Source of the DNA: NS-12 sp045403215
GTDB lineage: Bacteria; Nitrospirota; Nitrospiria; Nitrospirales; NS-4
Assembly: GCA_045403215.1 (NCBI GenBank)
Contig: JAXIOW010000144.1
Location: forward strand, 1 to 20,981
DNA: 20,981 nucleotides
Direction: 5' to 3'
Numbering within the stretch: position 1 is the first letter of the stretch; the number at the start of each line of letters is the position of its first letter. The notes below the pieces were generated by a model, which ran no database searches, was not told where the DNA came from, and saw only the letters and a program-made list of their open reading frames with translations. Position numbers and translations under genes: made by a program. This document shows positions 7,243-16,161 of this stretch, piece by piece.

Positions 7243-7281
7243 GAAGCCCCCTCCTCTCAAGTCTGGAGAGGAAGGGGCTTC
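7243..7281. terminator. bidirectional hairpin terminator between convergent genes
   Basis: A 16-bp stem with one C-A mismatch: arms 7243-7258 (starting GAAGCCCC) and 7266-7281 (ending GGGGCTTC), with a 7-nt loop. It begins 4 nt after the CBS stop and lies 28 nt from the ferredoxin stop on the other strand. The following T-runs are short on both sides (TCTGGTTT on plus, GTCTTA on minus), so it may work through stem strength and mRNA 3'-end protection. Confidence 0.75.
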
Positions 7282-7308
7282 TGGTTTACGAGGGAGACGA
7301 GCGGTGCG

Positions 7309-7656
7309 TTAGTTGCGGACGCCGCTCCACACCTTATTAGGATCGATCTCTTTGTCCGGGTTCAGCCTTCTGGCCCGTTCCAAGAGAACCTCGGTCGATT
7401 CCGGATAGGCGGGATCGGAGATGCAGCAGTTATCTACCGGACAGACTGCAGCACACTGTGGCTCGTCGAAGTGTCCGACGCATTCGGTGCAGCGTTCGTG
7501 AGTGATGACATAGATACTGTCGCCGACGCCCTGGCCATCGCCGACATGGTAGCCTTTCCCCTCGGCGTCGCTACGGGTTTCGAAGATGGCCTCGTTCGGA
7601 CACTCGGGGAGGCAGGCCCCGCAGGAAATACACTCTTCTGTGATCAGTAACGCCAT
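7309..7656 (-). CDS. YfhL-type 2[4Fe-4S] ferredoxin
   Basis: A small cytoplasmic electron carrier of 115 residues. The first cluster uses Cys9, 12, 15 and 19 (CISCGACLPECP). The second has the family's long spacing, Cys56-x2-Cys59-x8-Cys68-x3-Cys72-Pro (CTECVGHFDEPQCAAVCP), as in YfhL and Allochromatium-type low-potential ferredoxins. An extra Cys pair (77-78) follows. The segment between the two clusters (about residues 26-50, Gly/Asp-rich) is longer than in typical YfhL proteins. ATG 7656 is chosen because AAGGAGG lies about 8 nt upstream and the family begins MALLIT. An upstream in-frame ATG would add 12 unlikely residues. A strong promoter lies about 110 nt upstream. No redox partner is next door. 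Confidence 0.93.
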   Translation of the reverse strand: MALLITEECISCGACLPECPNEAIFETRSDAEGKGYHVGDGQGVGDSIYVITHERCTECVGHFDEPQCAAVCPVDNCCISDPAYPESTEVLLERARRLNPDKEIDPNKVWSGVRN

Positions 7657-7770
7657 AACCCACGCCTCCTTCCCTGAAGCACTGTAAAACACTTAATCTC
7701 TGCGCTTAGAGAGGCCATCATGCACGGCGGATGGCTCACGTCGCAGCATTCGTGATATGGTGAACAAGGA

Positions 7771-7800
7771 ATTCTAGAAGGGCGCACAGGCTCTTGTCAA
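7771..7800 (-). promoter_or_regulatory. sigma70-type promoter of the ferredoxin gene
   Basis: On the minus strand: TTGACA (7800-7795, consensus), an 18-nt spacer, and TAGAAT (7776-7771, 5/6). Transcription should start near 7764, leaving a leader of about 108 nt before ATG 7656. That leader contains the inverted repeat TCTCT-N6-AGAGA (around 7696-7711) and a strong ribosome-binding site. The rest of the 206-nt divergent gap holds no clear plus-strand promoter for the DUF192 gene. Confidence 0.72.
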
Positions 7801-7862
7801 TGTGAATTTGCTCGTCTCGCATAGGCCAGAAGACCTGTTTGGGACCGAACAAAAGCCCTAGC

Positions 7863-8339
7863 ATGGAGAAGCCCCAAGCGACTCGGATCGGCGTTCTCGT
7901 CGCCCTGGCGTTGGCCTTGCTGATGGCGGGCAGCTACTTCATGTCGACGGGCCAGGGCCCCGAATCCATGGTGGTCCGCTTCCCGTCGGGCACCCAGATG
8001 ACGGTCGAGGTCGCCGACAGTCCGTTACTCTTGTATGCCGGACTGGCGTTCCGAGACAGTCTCCCTCCCCATTGGGGGATGCTGTTCATCTACGACCGGG
8101 AGGATTACCACCGCCGCAACACCCGGCAGTACCGCTTCCCCGTGGACATCATCTGGCTTGACGGGGGCAAGCGGGTGCTGCTGATCACGGAAAACGTCAA
8201 TCCGTGCCTGTCCGAGAAGTGTCCGGAGTACGGCCCGCCACCAGAGAAGGCCCGCTACGTGATCGAGACCTATGCTGGCTTCGCGCGCCGGGAAGGCCTG
8301 GCTCCGGGAGCGGACTTGCGGTTCACGTTGAAGCTTTGA
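7863..8339 (+). CDS. membrane-anchored DUF192 protein
   Basis: A 158-residue protein with an N-terminal hydrophobic segment (about residues 9-27) that is a signal anchor or signal peptide, placing the rest outside the cytoplasm. Residues 37-158 match DUF192: VEVADSP at 48-54, LAFRDSLPPHWGMLFIYD at 61-78, PVDIIWLD at 93-100, ENVNPCLSEKCPEYGPP with Cys115 and Cys120, and ARYVIETYAG. The segment where the family usually reads FWMKNT before IPLDI is replaced here by residues of RRNTRQYR, so the hallmark is lost. The function of DUF192 is not established. ATG 7863 is used. An in-frame TTG at 7839 is a weaker possibility, and neither has a clear ribosome-binding site. The next gene has a promoter overlapping this stop codon. 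Confidence 0.82.
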   Translation: MEKPQATRIGVLVALALALLMAGSYFMSTGQGPESMVVRFPSGTQMTVEVADSPLLLYAGLAFRDSLPPHWGMLFIYDREDYHRRNTRQYRFPVDIIWLDGGKRVLLITENVNPCLSEKCPEYGPPPEKARYVIETYAGFARREGLAPGADLRFTLKL

Positions 8340-8364
8340 CTCACTCAGTCCGCTCACGTAAGAT
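8336..8364 (+). promoter_or_regulatory. sigma70-type promoter overlapping the DUF192 stop codon
   Basis: TTGACT (8336-8341), 17-nt spacer, TAAGAT (8359-8364), each 5/6 to consensus. The -35 box contains the TGA stop of the upstream gene. The expected start near 8371 leaves a short leader that contains AGGAGAG (8378-8384) 8 nt before ATG 8393. It would let the next two genes be expressed apart from DUF192. Confidence 0.72.
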
Positions 8365-8392
8365 AGCGCGACATCGTAGGAGAGCGTGCAGC

Positions 8393-8734
8393 ATGTCCGT
8401 CGGGATTGGAGAAGGCGGGAAAGAAGAGAAAGTCCTGGAGACGAGCGTCGGCGAGACCTTTACCATCCGGTTGTGGGAAGACCGGACCCGGGGCGAGATC
8501 TACGTTCCGTCGTATGATCCCGAGGCGCTGGCGTTGCTCAACGACGAGTACGAACGCAGCTTCGGTGACAGCAACAATGCCATCGACTCGGGCAAACGGG
8601 CCTTCGAGTTCCGCGCGCTGAAGCCCGGCGTCCACCGGATCGTGTTCGAGAAACGGATGGGCTGGAAGTTCACCCCCGAGGACCGGCGGGTCTACACCGT
8701 CACGGCGGCGGGTGAGAACGCAGTGTCTGCCTGA
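8393..8734 (+). CDS. small protein resembling the I42/chagasin protease-inhibitor family
   Basis: A 113-residue beta-rich protein. GETFTIRLWED (20-30), GKRAFEFRALKPGVHRIVFEKR (67-88) and a final YTVTA strand follow the order seen in I42 (chagasin-like) cysteine-protease inhibitors: VGxxFxIxLxE, then a G-x-FxFxAxxxGxxxIxFxxR strand pair. The inhibitory NPTTGxxW loop is not recognisable (RTRGEIYVPSYDP instead) and the RPW loop reads KRMGWKF. No signal peptide is visible. So the fold is plausible but inhibitor activity is doubtful. The start ATG 8393 is well supported by AGGAGAG 8 nt upstream and a promoter just before it. The transaminase gene starts 9 nt downstream, so the two are probably co-transcribed. 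Confidence 0.55.
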   Translation: MSVGIGEGGKEEKVLETSVGETFTIRLWEDRTRGEIYVPSYDPEALALLNDEYERSFGDSNNAIDSGKRAFEFRALKPGVHRIVFEKRMGWKFTPEDRRVYTVTAAGENAVSA

Positions 8735-8743
8735 GACCCGGGC

Positions 8744-9583
8744 GTGCCTGATATTGCTTTTGTCAACGATGTCTTCCTGCCGCTCTCCGAGGCCCATGTC
8801 TCGGTCGAAGACCGTGGCTTTCAGTTCGGAGACGGCGTCTACGAGCTCATTCGGGTCTACGCCGGGCGTCCGTTCCGCTTGACGGAGCATCTCGACCGCC
8901 TCGAGCAGAGTGCCCGCGCCGTGGCGATTCCCGTTCCCTATACTCGGGAGCGCTGGACGGCGCTGGTCGCCGAGGCCATATCGCGCAGCAGGTATCCCGA
9001 AGCCAAGGTCTACATCCAGATCACCCGGGGCGTGGCCCCGCGGGACCACGTGCTCACGAGCCACGTGCCGCCGACCGTGGTGATCTCGGTTCGGGTCCTG
9101 GTGCCGCCCGACCCGGCTCTCTACGCCAGAGGCGTGGACGTCGTCACCGTCCCTGACATCCGGTGGGCTCGGTGCAACGTCAAGTCGGTCAGTCTCCTGG
9201 CGAACGTGCTTGCCAAGCAGCAAGCGCGGGACAGGGGAGCCTTTGAAGCGCTCTTCGTGCGAGACGGCTATGTGGTGGAAGGCTCGACCAGCAATGTCGC
9301 GGTGGTGCGGGACCGTGTCTTGGTCACGCCGCCCGAAGGGCCCCTGCTGCTATCCGGGGTGACGCGCAAGGTCGTGCTGACTGTGGCCCAGCAAGCTGGG
9401 GTGGCGGTTAAAGAGGAGCCCGTCACCGAGGCCGATCTCTATGCGGCCGATGAAGTCCTGCTGACGGGCACGACGATCGAAGTGCTCCCGGTCGCCCGGG
9501 TCAACGGTCGTCCGATCGGGGCCGGTGTCCCTGGCCCCGTGACTTGTCTGGTGATGGACCGTTTCAAGCGAGCCTTCGCCTAG
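8744..9583 (+). CDS. dat: D-amino-acid transaminase (class IV PLP aminotransferase)
   Basis: Interconverts D-alanine + 2-oxoglutarate with pyruvate + D-glutamate, feeding peptidoglycan precursors. It has 279 residues, normal for the family. VSVEDRGFQFGDGVYE (19-34) is the class IV N-terminal signature. TRGVAPRDHV (94-103) matches the D-amino-acid branch, where the Arg and His near 100-102 bind the substrate carboxylate. Lys147 in NVKSVSLLANVLAKQ is the PLP-binding lysine. EGSTSNV (179-185) and the LTGTT segment near the end complete the PLP site. The start is GTG 8744, 9 nt after the previous stop, without a clear ribosome-binding site, so coupling to the upstream gene is likely. The fold-type assignment is secure. 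Distinguishing it from a branched-chain transaminase rests on the RGxxxRDH pattern. Confidence 0.88.
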   Translation: MPDIAFVNDVFLPLSEAHVSVEDRGFQFGDGVYELIRVYAGRPFRLTEHLDRLEQSARAVAIPVPYTRERWTALVAEAISRSRYPEAKVYIQITRGVAPRDHVLTSHVPPTVVISVRVLVPPDPALYARGVDVVTVPDIRWARCNVKSVSLLANVLAKQQARDRGAFEALFVRDGYVVEGSTSNVAVVRDRVLVTPPEGPLLLSGVTRKVVLTVAQQAGVAVKEEPVTEADLYAADEVLLTGTTIEVLPVARVNGRPIGAGVPGPVTCLVMDRFKRAFA

Positions 9584-9590
9584 TTTCCCC

Positions 9591-9620
9591 TTGCTTTCGC
9601 AAGGATAGGTGTGGTACGGT
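9591..9620 (+). promoter_or_regulatory. possible extended -10 promoter of the rimP-nusA-infB operon
   Basis: TTGCTT (9591-9596), 18 nt, then TACGGT (9615-9620) preceded by TGG (extended -10). Each hexamer is only 3/6, but the position just before the leader terminator fits an operon promoter. A perfect small hairpin, CCTTGC-TTTC-GCAAGG (9589-9604), overlaps the -35 region. Confidence 0.35.
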
Positions 9621-9629
9621 GCGGGGTTG

Positions 9630-9655
9630 AAAGTGGGCTCTGCCCACTTTTTTTT
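9630..9655 (+). terminator. intrinsic terminator / likely attenuator in the rimP leader
   Basis: A 9-bp stem AAAGTGGGC (9630-9638) / GCCCACTTT (9642-9650) with a TCT loop and an unbroken run of eight T (9648-9655). It ends 9 nt before the first possible rimP start codon. A terminator this close to the first gene of a long essential operon only makes sense if it is read through in a controlled way. Similar GTGGGC/GCCCAC T-run hairpins precede rimP in other bacteria as I recall, and NusA is known to autoregulate its operon in E. coli. The regulator here is inferred. Confidence 0.85.
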
Positions 9656-9664
9656 CGGTCATGC

Positions 9665-10225
9665 ATGATGGGTCAAGGCCATCCCTTAGCGCCAGTTGGC
9701 GGCGTTCCTCCGGGAACCGCCCGAGGATCCGAGCGCGTTGGCTCCATTGTCCAGCGGATCGTCGAGCCTGTTCTCGCTTCTCTCGGGTTGGTCCTCGTCG
9801 ACGTGGAAATGCGGGGGCGTGGCCCCAAGACCTTGATCCGGGTGGTCATCGAACGGCCGGCTGCTCAGGGTGAGGGCGCCCTTACTGTGGACGACTGTGA
9901 GCGCGCCCACATGCTAATCGGGCATGCGCTGGACGCGGAGGATCCGATCCCCCACGCGTATCTGCTGGAGGTGTCCTCGCCGGGGTTGGACCGTCCGATC
10001 CGACATCCCGGGGAGTATGAGCGATTCCGCGGGCGGTTGGCGCGATTTAAGATGGCCAAGCCGGTGCTGGGGCAGGCGGTGGTCGTCGGGCGGATCCAGA
10101 GGCTGGACGGGATGCAGGTGTGGGTGGAGACGCAAACCGCGAAGACCAAACGCGTCGGCGAGGTGACGCCGGTGGCGCTCCCGCTGGCCGAGATTCTGGA
10201 ATCAAGACTGGAAGTGGAATTCTGA
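9665..10225 (+). CDS. rimP: ribosome maturation factor RimP
   Basis: Needed for maturation of the 30S subunit. It has 186 residues from ATG 9665 (a second in-frame ATG at 9668 is equally possible). The core starts near residue 25 (VGSIVQRIVEPVLASLGLVLVDVEM). It includes LTVDDCERAH (73-82) and the family signature LEVSSPGLDRPI (101-112), followed by the SH3-like C-terminal domain. The first 24 or so residues, Gly/Pro-rich, are an extension beyond the conserved fold. No other in-frame ATG or GTG precedes the conserved core, yet the start follows the T-run of the leader hairpin with no Shine-Dalgarno sequence. It is the first gene of the translation operon. nusA begins 18 nt after its stop. Confidence 0.92.
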   Translation: MMGQGHPLAPVGGVPPGTARGSERVGSIVQRIVEPVLASLGLVLVDVEMRGRGPKTLIRVVIERPAAQGEGALTVDDCERAHMLIGHALDAEDPIPHAYLLEVSSPGLDRPIRHPGEYERFRGRLARFKMAKPVLGQAVVVGRIQRLDGMQVWVETQTAKTKRVGEVTPVALPLAEILESRLEVEF

Positions 10226-10243
10226 GAGGGACGGAGCAGGGCT

Positions 10244-11461
10244 ATGGGTCGAGAACTCCTTGCAGTGATCGAACAGATCGGGCGCGAAAAAGGAATCGAT
10301 ACGGGACGCATCCTCGAGGCGGTGGAGTCAGCCTTGCTCACCGCCGCGAAGAAGAAATACGGGGCGGCCGAGAACATCCAGGTGCGTATTGATCACAAGA
10401 GCGGGGAAGTCGAGGCCATCTCCCTGAAGAAGATCGTCAATGAGGTGTCCAACCCCAAGTCCGAGGTCTCTCTGGAGGAGGCCCGCAAGGTCGACAGCGG
10501 GGCCGAACTCGGGGACGAGATCGGATCCGTCATCGAGATCGAGGACTTCGGGCGGATCGCGGCGCAGACGGCCAAGCAGGTGATCTTCCAGAAAGTCCGC
10601 GAGGCCGAATGGGAAGTCGTCCAGCGGGAGTATTCGGCTCGCCAAGGCGATCTCGTCAACGGCATCATTCTCGGCCAGGAGCGCCGCAACTACATCGTGG
10701 ACCTCGGCAAGACCGAAGCGATCTTGCCGGCGCACGAGCAGATTCCGCGGGAGATCTACCGGCGCGGAGATCGCATCAAAGCCTACCTGCTGGAAGTGAA
10801 ACGGACGCAGCGCGATGTGCAGGTGATCCTCTCCCGGACCCATCCGAACTTCATCATCAAGCTGTTCGATGCGGAGGTGCCGGAGATTGCCGAGAAGATC
10901 GTCGAGATCAAGGGTGTCGTCCGCGAGCCCGGCGATCGGACCAAGATCGCCGTCGCCTCGCGGGATCGCGCCGTCGATCCGGTCGGGGCCTGCGTGGGGA
11001 TGAAGGGCTCGCGGGTCCAGGCGGTGGTGCGGGAACTCCGGGGCGAGAAGATCGATATCATCGCGTGGACGCCGGACTCGCGGGTCTTCATCGCCGAGGC
11101 CTTGAACCCCGCCGTCATCGAAAAGGTGGGCTTAGATGAGGAAAAGAAGTCGGCGCTGGTCGTTGTCGCGGACAACCAGCTCTCGCTGGCCATCGGGCGC
11201 AACGGGCAAAACGTCCGGCTGGCCGCCAAGCTGACCGGCTGGAAGATCGATATCATCGGGGCCAGCGAGTACGAAAAGGAGCGAGTCGTGCGGGATCAGG
11301 AGACCCGGGCGGCTATCGCGCAGCAGTTGCAAGAACAGCACGCCCGGTTGGTGCAAGCGGAATCGGCCGCGGCGGCCGCGCAGCAAGAGAGTGCCGAGGA
11401 GGCGGAACCTCAGGCCACTCCTGCTGCGGGGGCGCCGGATTCCGAGGCGGCGACCGGGTAG
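10244..11461 (+). CDS. nusA: transcription termination/antitermination protein NusA
   Basis: Binds RNA polymerase and nascent RNA and tunes pausing, termination and antitermination. It has 405 residues: an N-terminal RNAP-binding domain 1-125 with the signature FGRIAAQTAKQVI (102-114), an S1 domain at about 135-200, KH1 with its GxxG loop GMKG (252-255) and KH2 with GRNG (318-321, in SLAIGRNGQNVRLAAKLTGW). After about residue 345 comes a charged then Ala/Gln/Glu-rich low-complexity tail. The C-terminal acidic AR repeats of the E. coli protein are absent, as in many bacteria. A GGAG about 10 nt upstream supports ATG 10244. Only 18 nt separate it from infB. The usual ylxR gene between them is missing. 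Confidence 0.96.
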   Translation: MGRELLAVIEQIGREKGIDTGRILEAVESALLTAAKKKYGAAENIQVRIDHKSGEVEAISLKKIVNEVSNPKSEVSLEEARKVDSGAELGDEIGSVIEIEDFGRIAAQTAKQVIFQKVREAEWEVVQREYSARQGDLVNGIILGQERRNYIVDLGKTEAILPAHEQIPREIYRRGDRIKAYLLEVKRTQRDVQVILSRTHPNFIIKLFDAEVPEIAEKIVEIKGVVREPGDRTKIAVASRDRAVDPVGACVGMKGSRVQAVVRELRGEKIDIIAWTPDSRVFIAEALNPAVIEKVGLDEEKKSALVVVADNQLSLAIGRNGQNVRLAAKLTGWKIDIIGASEYEKERVVRDQETRAAIAQQLQEQHARLVQAESAAAAAQQESAEEAEPQATPAAGAPDSEAATG

Positions 11462-11479
11462 CCCAGAGCATGGACGGGC

Positions 11480-14098
<2,619 letters not shown>

Positions 14099-14109
14099 TC
14101 TTCCCCCCT

Positions 14110-14391
14110 ATGGTTGTTGGCGTCTGTACGATTGATTTGCACCTGCCGGGGATCGGCTCGCTCAAAGGCAAGCGCCAGATCCTCCTGAGCCTGAAAGACC
14201 GCCTCAAGAAGACGTACAATGTCTCCATCGCCGAGGTGGACGGGAACGATCTCTGGCAGCGCGCGGTGCTGGGCGTGGCCTGCGTGTCGAACGATGGCCG
14301 CCATGCGCGACAGATGCTGGACGCGGTCGTCAGCGAAGTCTGCGCGAATCCGTCCGTCGAACTGATCGAGCACCACGTGGAGCTGCTTTGA
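14110..14391 (+). CDS. DUF503 family protein (YlxP-like)
   Basis: A 93-residue protein matching DUF503: MVVGVCTIDLHLPGIGSLKGKR at the start, then LKDRLKKTYNVSIAEVDGNDLWQRAVLGVACVSND, the most conserved stretch. It sits between infB and rbfA, the usual place for this family in Firmicutes and many other bacteria. No biochemical role is firmly established, and the context argues for ribosome assembly or translation. It starts at ATG 14110, 11 nt after the infB stop, without a clear ribosome-binding site (the leader is C-rich), so it is probably translated by coupling. rbfA starts 3 nt after its stop. Confidence 0.9.
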   Translation: MVVGVCTIDLHLPGIGSLKGKRQILLSLKDRLKKTYNVSIAEVDGNDLWQRAVLGVACVSNDGRHARQMLDAVVSEVCANPSVELIEHHVELL

Positions 14392-14394
14392 CCC

Positions 14395-14775
14395 ATGACA
14401 GGCCACAAGCGCACCGACCGAGTGGGCGATCAGATCCGCATGGAGATCGCCGATATCCTGATGCGCCGGGTCAAAGACCCTCGGGTCGGCTTTGTGACCG
14501 TGACAGCCGTGGACGTGACAGCGGATTTGCGACAGGCCTGGGTCTATGTGACGGTCTTGCAGCAGGGCCCTCAGGAGGCGGACACGCTGGCGGTGCTGAC
14601 GCGGGCCGAGGGGTTCATCAGGAGCGAGTTGGGGCGGCGCCTGAAGCTGCGGTACGTCCCCGCGCTGACGTTTGTCAAGGATACCTCGCTCGATCGGGTG
14701 AAGCGGGTGATGACCCTGCTGGATCAGGTGCGGCCCCAGCCGGCCGAGCCGAAGGACGACCGTCGTGAAGCTTGA
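14395..14775 (+). CDS. rbfA: 30S ribosome-binding factor A
   Basis: A 126-residue KH-like assembly factor that acts on the 5' end region of 16S rRNA during late 30S maturation. HKRTDRVGDQIRMEIADILM (4-23), KDPRVGFVTVTAVDVTADLRQAWVYVTVL (27-55) and the LGRRLKLRYVPALTFVKDTSLDRVKRV stretch are the family core in the normal order. The length is normal. ATG 14395 lies 3 nt after the DUF503 stop. Its 3' end overlaps the truB start by 11 nt (14765-14775), which couples the two genes. Confidence 0.95.
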   Translation: MTGHKRTDRVGDQIRMEIADILMRRVKDPRVGFVTVTAVDVTADLRQAWVYVTVLQQGPQEADTLAVLTRAEGFIRSELGRRLKLRYVPALTFVKDTSLDRVKRVMTLLDQVRPQPAEPKDDRREA

Positions 14776-15796
14776 TCTCACCGATCGCCGGGCGGGCGTG
14801 GCCTTGGACGGTGTGCTGGTCATCAACAAGCCGGCCGGGTGGACGTCTCATGACGTTGTGGCCCGGGCGCGGACGCTGCTCGGGGTGCCCAAGGTCGGCC
14901 ACACCGGCACGCTGGACCCGGCAGCGACTGGAGTGCTGGTGTTGTGCCTGGGCAGGGCCACGCGGATCGCTGAGTATCTCATGCATGCGGACAAGGCCTA
15001 CCGTGCGGTGCTCCGACTGGGGGTTGCGACCGACACGCAGGACGCAACTGGAACCGTGGTCGGGCGGGTCGCGGAGACACTGCCGGATCAAGCGGCCATC
15101 GTGGCTGCCATGAACAGTTTTGTCGGACGTCGCCAACAGGTCCCGCCGATGTACTCTGCGGTCAAAGTGCACGGCGTCCCTCTGTACAAGGCGGCGCGAG
15201 CAGGGCGCACCGTGCCCCGTTCCCCACGCGAGTTCACGGTCCACTCGTTGCAGGTCCTCTCCATGAGTCCCACCCCGGGGCCCCCTCCCACGACGGTGGG
15301 TATGGGAGGGGCGTCTGCGGGGCCCCCTCCCACGACGATCGATGTGACATTCGACGTGGTCTGCAGCAAAGGGACCTACGTCCGGACGCTGTGCGCCGAC
15401 ATCGGCGAGGCCTTGGGCGTGGGCGGGCATCTGGCCAGCCTGCAGCGACGGCGGGTGGGACGGTTTGGCATCGAAGAGGCCTTGAGCCTGGATGAACTGG
15501 CGGGCTTGGCGGAACGCGGCGCGGTCGAGACGCGGCTGTACACGTCGGTGGCGGCCTTGGCGGGCTTGCCGGCTCTGCACGTCGACCGCGACGCGGTCGA
15601 GGGGCTCCGCCACGGGGTGGCGGTTCCGGTGTCGCGGGTCGTCAGTTCAGAAGGCGCCTGGACGGCCGGGGCCTTCGTCCGATTGCTGTCACCGGACGGC
15701 AGGCTGGTGGGAATCGGCAAGGCCCCGTGCAGCACTGAGGAACTGAAGCAGGCCCAACCCGGCACGAGGATCAAACTGGAGAAGGTTCTGACATGA
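14765..15796 (+). CDS. truB: tRNA pseudouridine(55) synthase, with a repeat-derived insertion
   Basis: Makes pseudouridine 55 in the T-loop of tRNAs. It has 343 residues, somewhat long. GVLVINKPAGWTSHDVV (16-32) is the N-terminal motif, the catalytic Asp51 lies in GHTGTLDPAATGVL, YRAVLRLGVATDTQDATG is the substrate loop region, CSKGTYVRTL follows, and a PUA-like C-terminal domain ends RIKLEKVLT. Between the VHSLQVL strand and the IDVTFDVVCSKG strand there is an unusual Gly/Pro/Thr insert (about residues 166-191) carrying GPPPTT twice (172-177 and 186-191), encoded by a 20-nt exact direct repeat. The insert falls in a loop between two strands, so activity is probably kept. The start is GTG 14765 inside rbfA. 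rpsO follows 25 nt after the stop. Confidence 0.95.
   Translation: MKLDLTDRRAGVALDGVLVINKPAGWTSHDVVARARTLLGVPKVGHTGTLDPAATGVLVLCLGRATRIAEYLMHADKAYRAVLRLGVATDTQDATGTVVGRVAETLPDQAAIVAAMNSFVGRRQQVPPMYSAVKVHGVPLYKAARAGRTVPRSPREFTVHSLQVLSMSPTPGPPPTTVGMGGASAGPPPTTIDVTFDVVCSKGTYVRTLCADIGEALGVGGHLASLQRRRVGRFGIEEALSLDELAGLAERGAVETRLYTSVAALAGLPALHVDRDAVEGLRHGVAVPVSRVVSSEGAWTAGAFVRLLSPDGRLVGIGKAPCSTEELKQAQPGTRIKLEKVLT
15276..15337 (+). repeat. 20-nt direct repeat with internal inverted repeat inside truB
   Basis: CGGGGCCCCCTCCCACGACG occurs at 15276-15295 and again at 15318-15337, a 42-nt (14-codon) period. Between the copies TGGGAGGGG (15303-15311) is the perfect inverse of CCCCTCCCA in the first copy (15282-15290) and also matches the second. 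The whole unit is in frame and can form either of two 9-bp stems. It resembles a small palindromic element that has entered a coding gene. Confidence 0.85.
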
Positions 15797-15821
15797 TCCA
15801 TGATGAAGGAGGACAGTCGGC

Positions 15822-16091
15822 ATGGCGTTAGCGAAAGAGGAGAAGAGCGCGCTCATTCAGCAGTACAAGACTCGCGATACGGACACCGGCTCTCCCGAAG
15901 TGCAGATCGCGATCCTGACCACCCGGATCACCTACCTGACGGAGCACTTCCGGATTCACAAGAGGGACCACCATTCACGGCGCGGGCTGCTGATGATGGT
16001 GAGCCGGCGGCGCCGGCTGTTGGATTATCTCCGCCGGCATGATGAGGAGCGATACAAGGCCGTGATCACGCGACTGGGGATCCGGCGCTAG
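15822..16091 (+). CDS. rpsO: 30S ribosomal protein S15
   Basis: The canonical 89-residue primary 16S rRNA-binding protein of the 30S platform. DTGSPEVQIAILTTRITYLTEHF (21-43), the HKRDHHSRRGLLMMVSRRRRLLDYL rRNA-binding stretch (46-70) and the LGIRR end are diagnostic. A strong ribosome-binding site (GAAGGAGG, about 10 nt before ATG 15822) marks it for higher translation than its upstream neighbours. In E. coli S15 represses its own mRNA. No matching pseudoknot can be judged here by eye. A 70-nt GC-rich gap separates it from pnp. Confidence 0.98.
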   Translation: MALAKEEKSALIQQYKTRDTDTGSPEVQIAILTTRITYLTEHFRIHKRDHHSRRGLLMMVSRRRRLLDYLRRHDEERYKAVITRLGIRR

Positions 16092-16161
16092 GAGACACGC
16101 GGGGCGGTCGGGGGGTGGGCGTCCGGCCGGCCCCTCAGAGCACAAAGGAGAGAGAGGACCC

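Noticed and set aside
15276..15337. Direct repeats considered as a CRISPR or mobile-element end
   Set aside because: Only two copies, 22 nt of spacer, in frame inside truB, no cas genes and no transposase nearby.
16092..16161. A hairpin for RNase III processing between rpsO and pnp
   Set aside because: The spacer is GC-rich with GGGG and CCCC runs, but no stem longer than about 4-5 bp could be paired without mismatches by eye.
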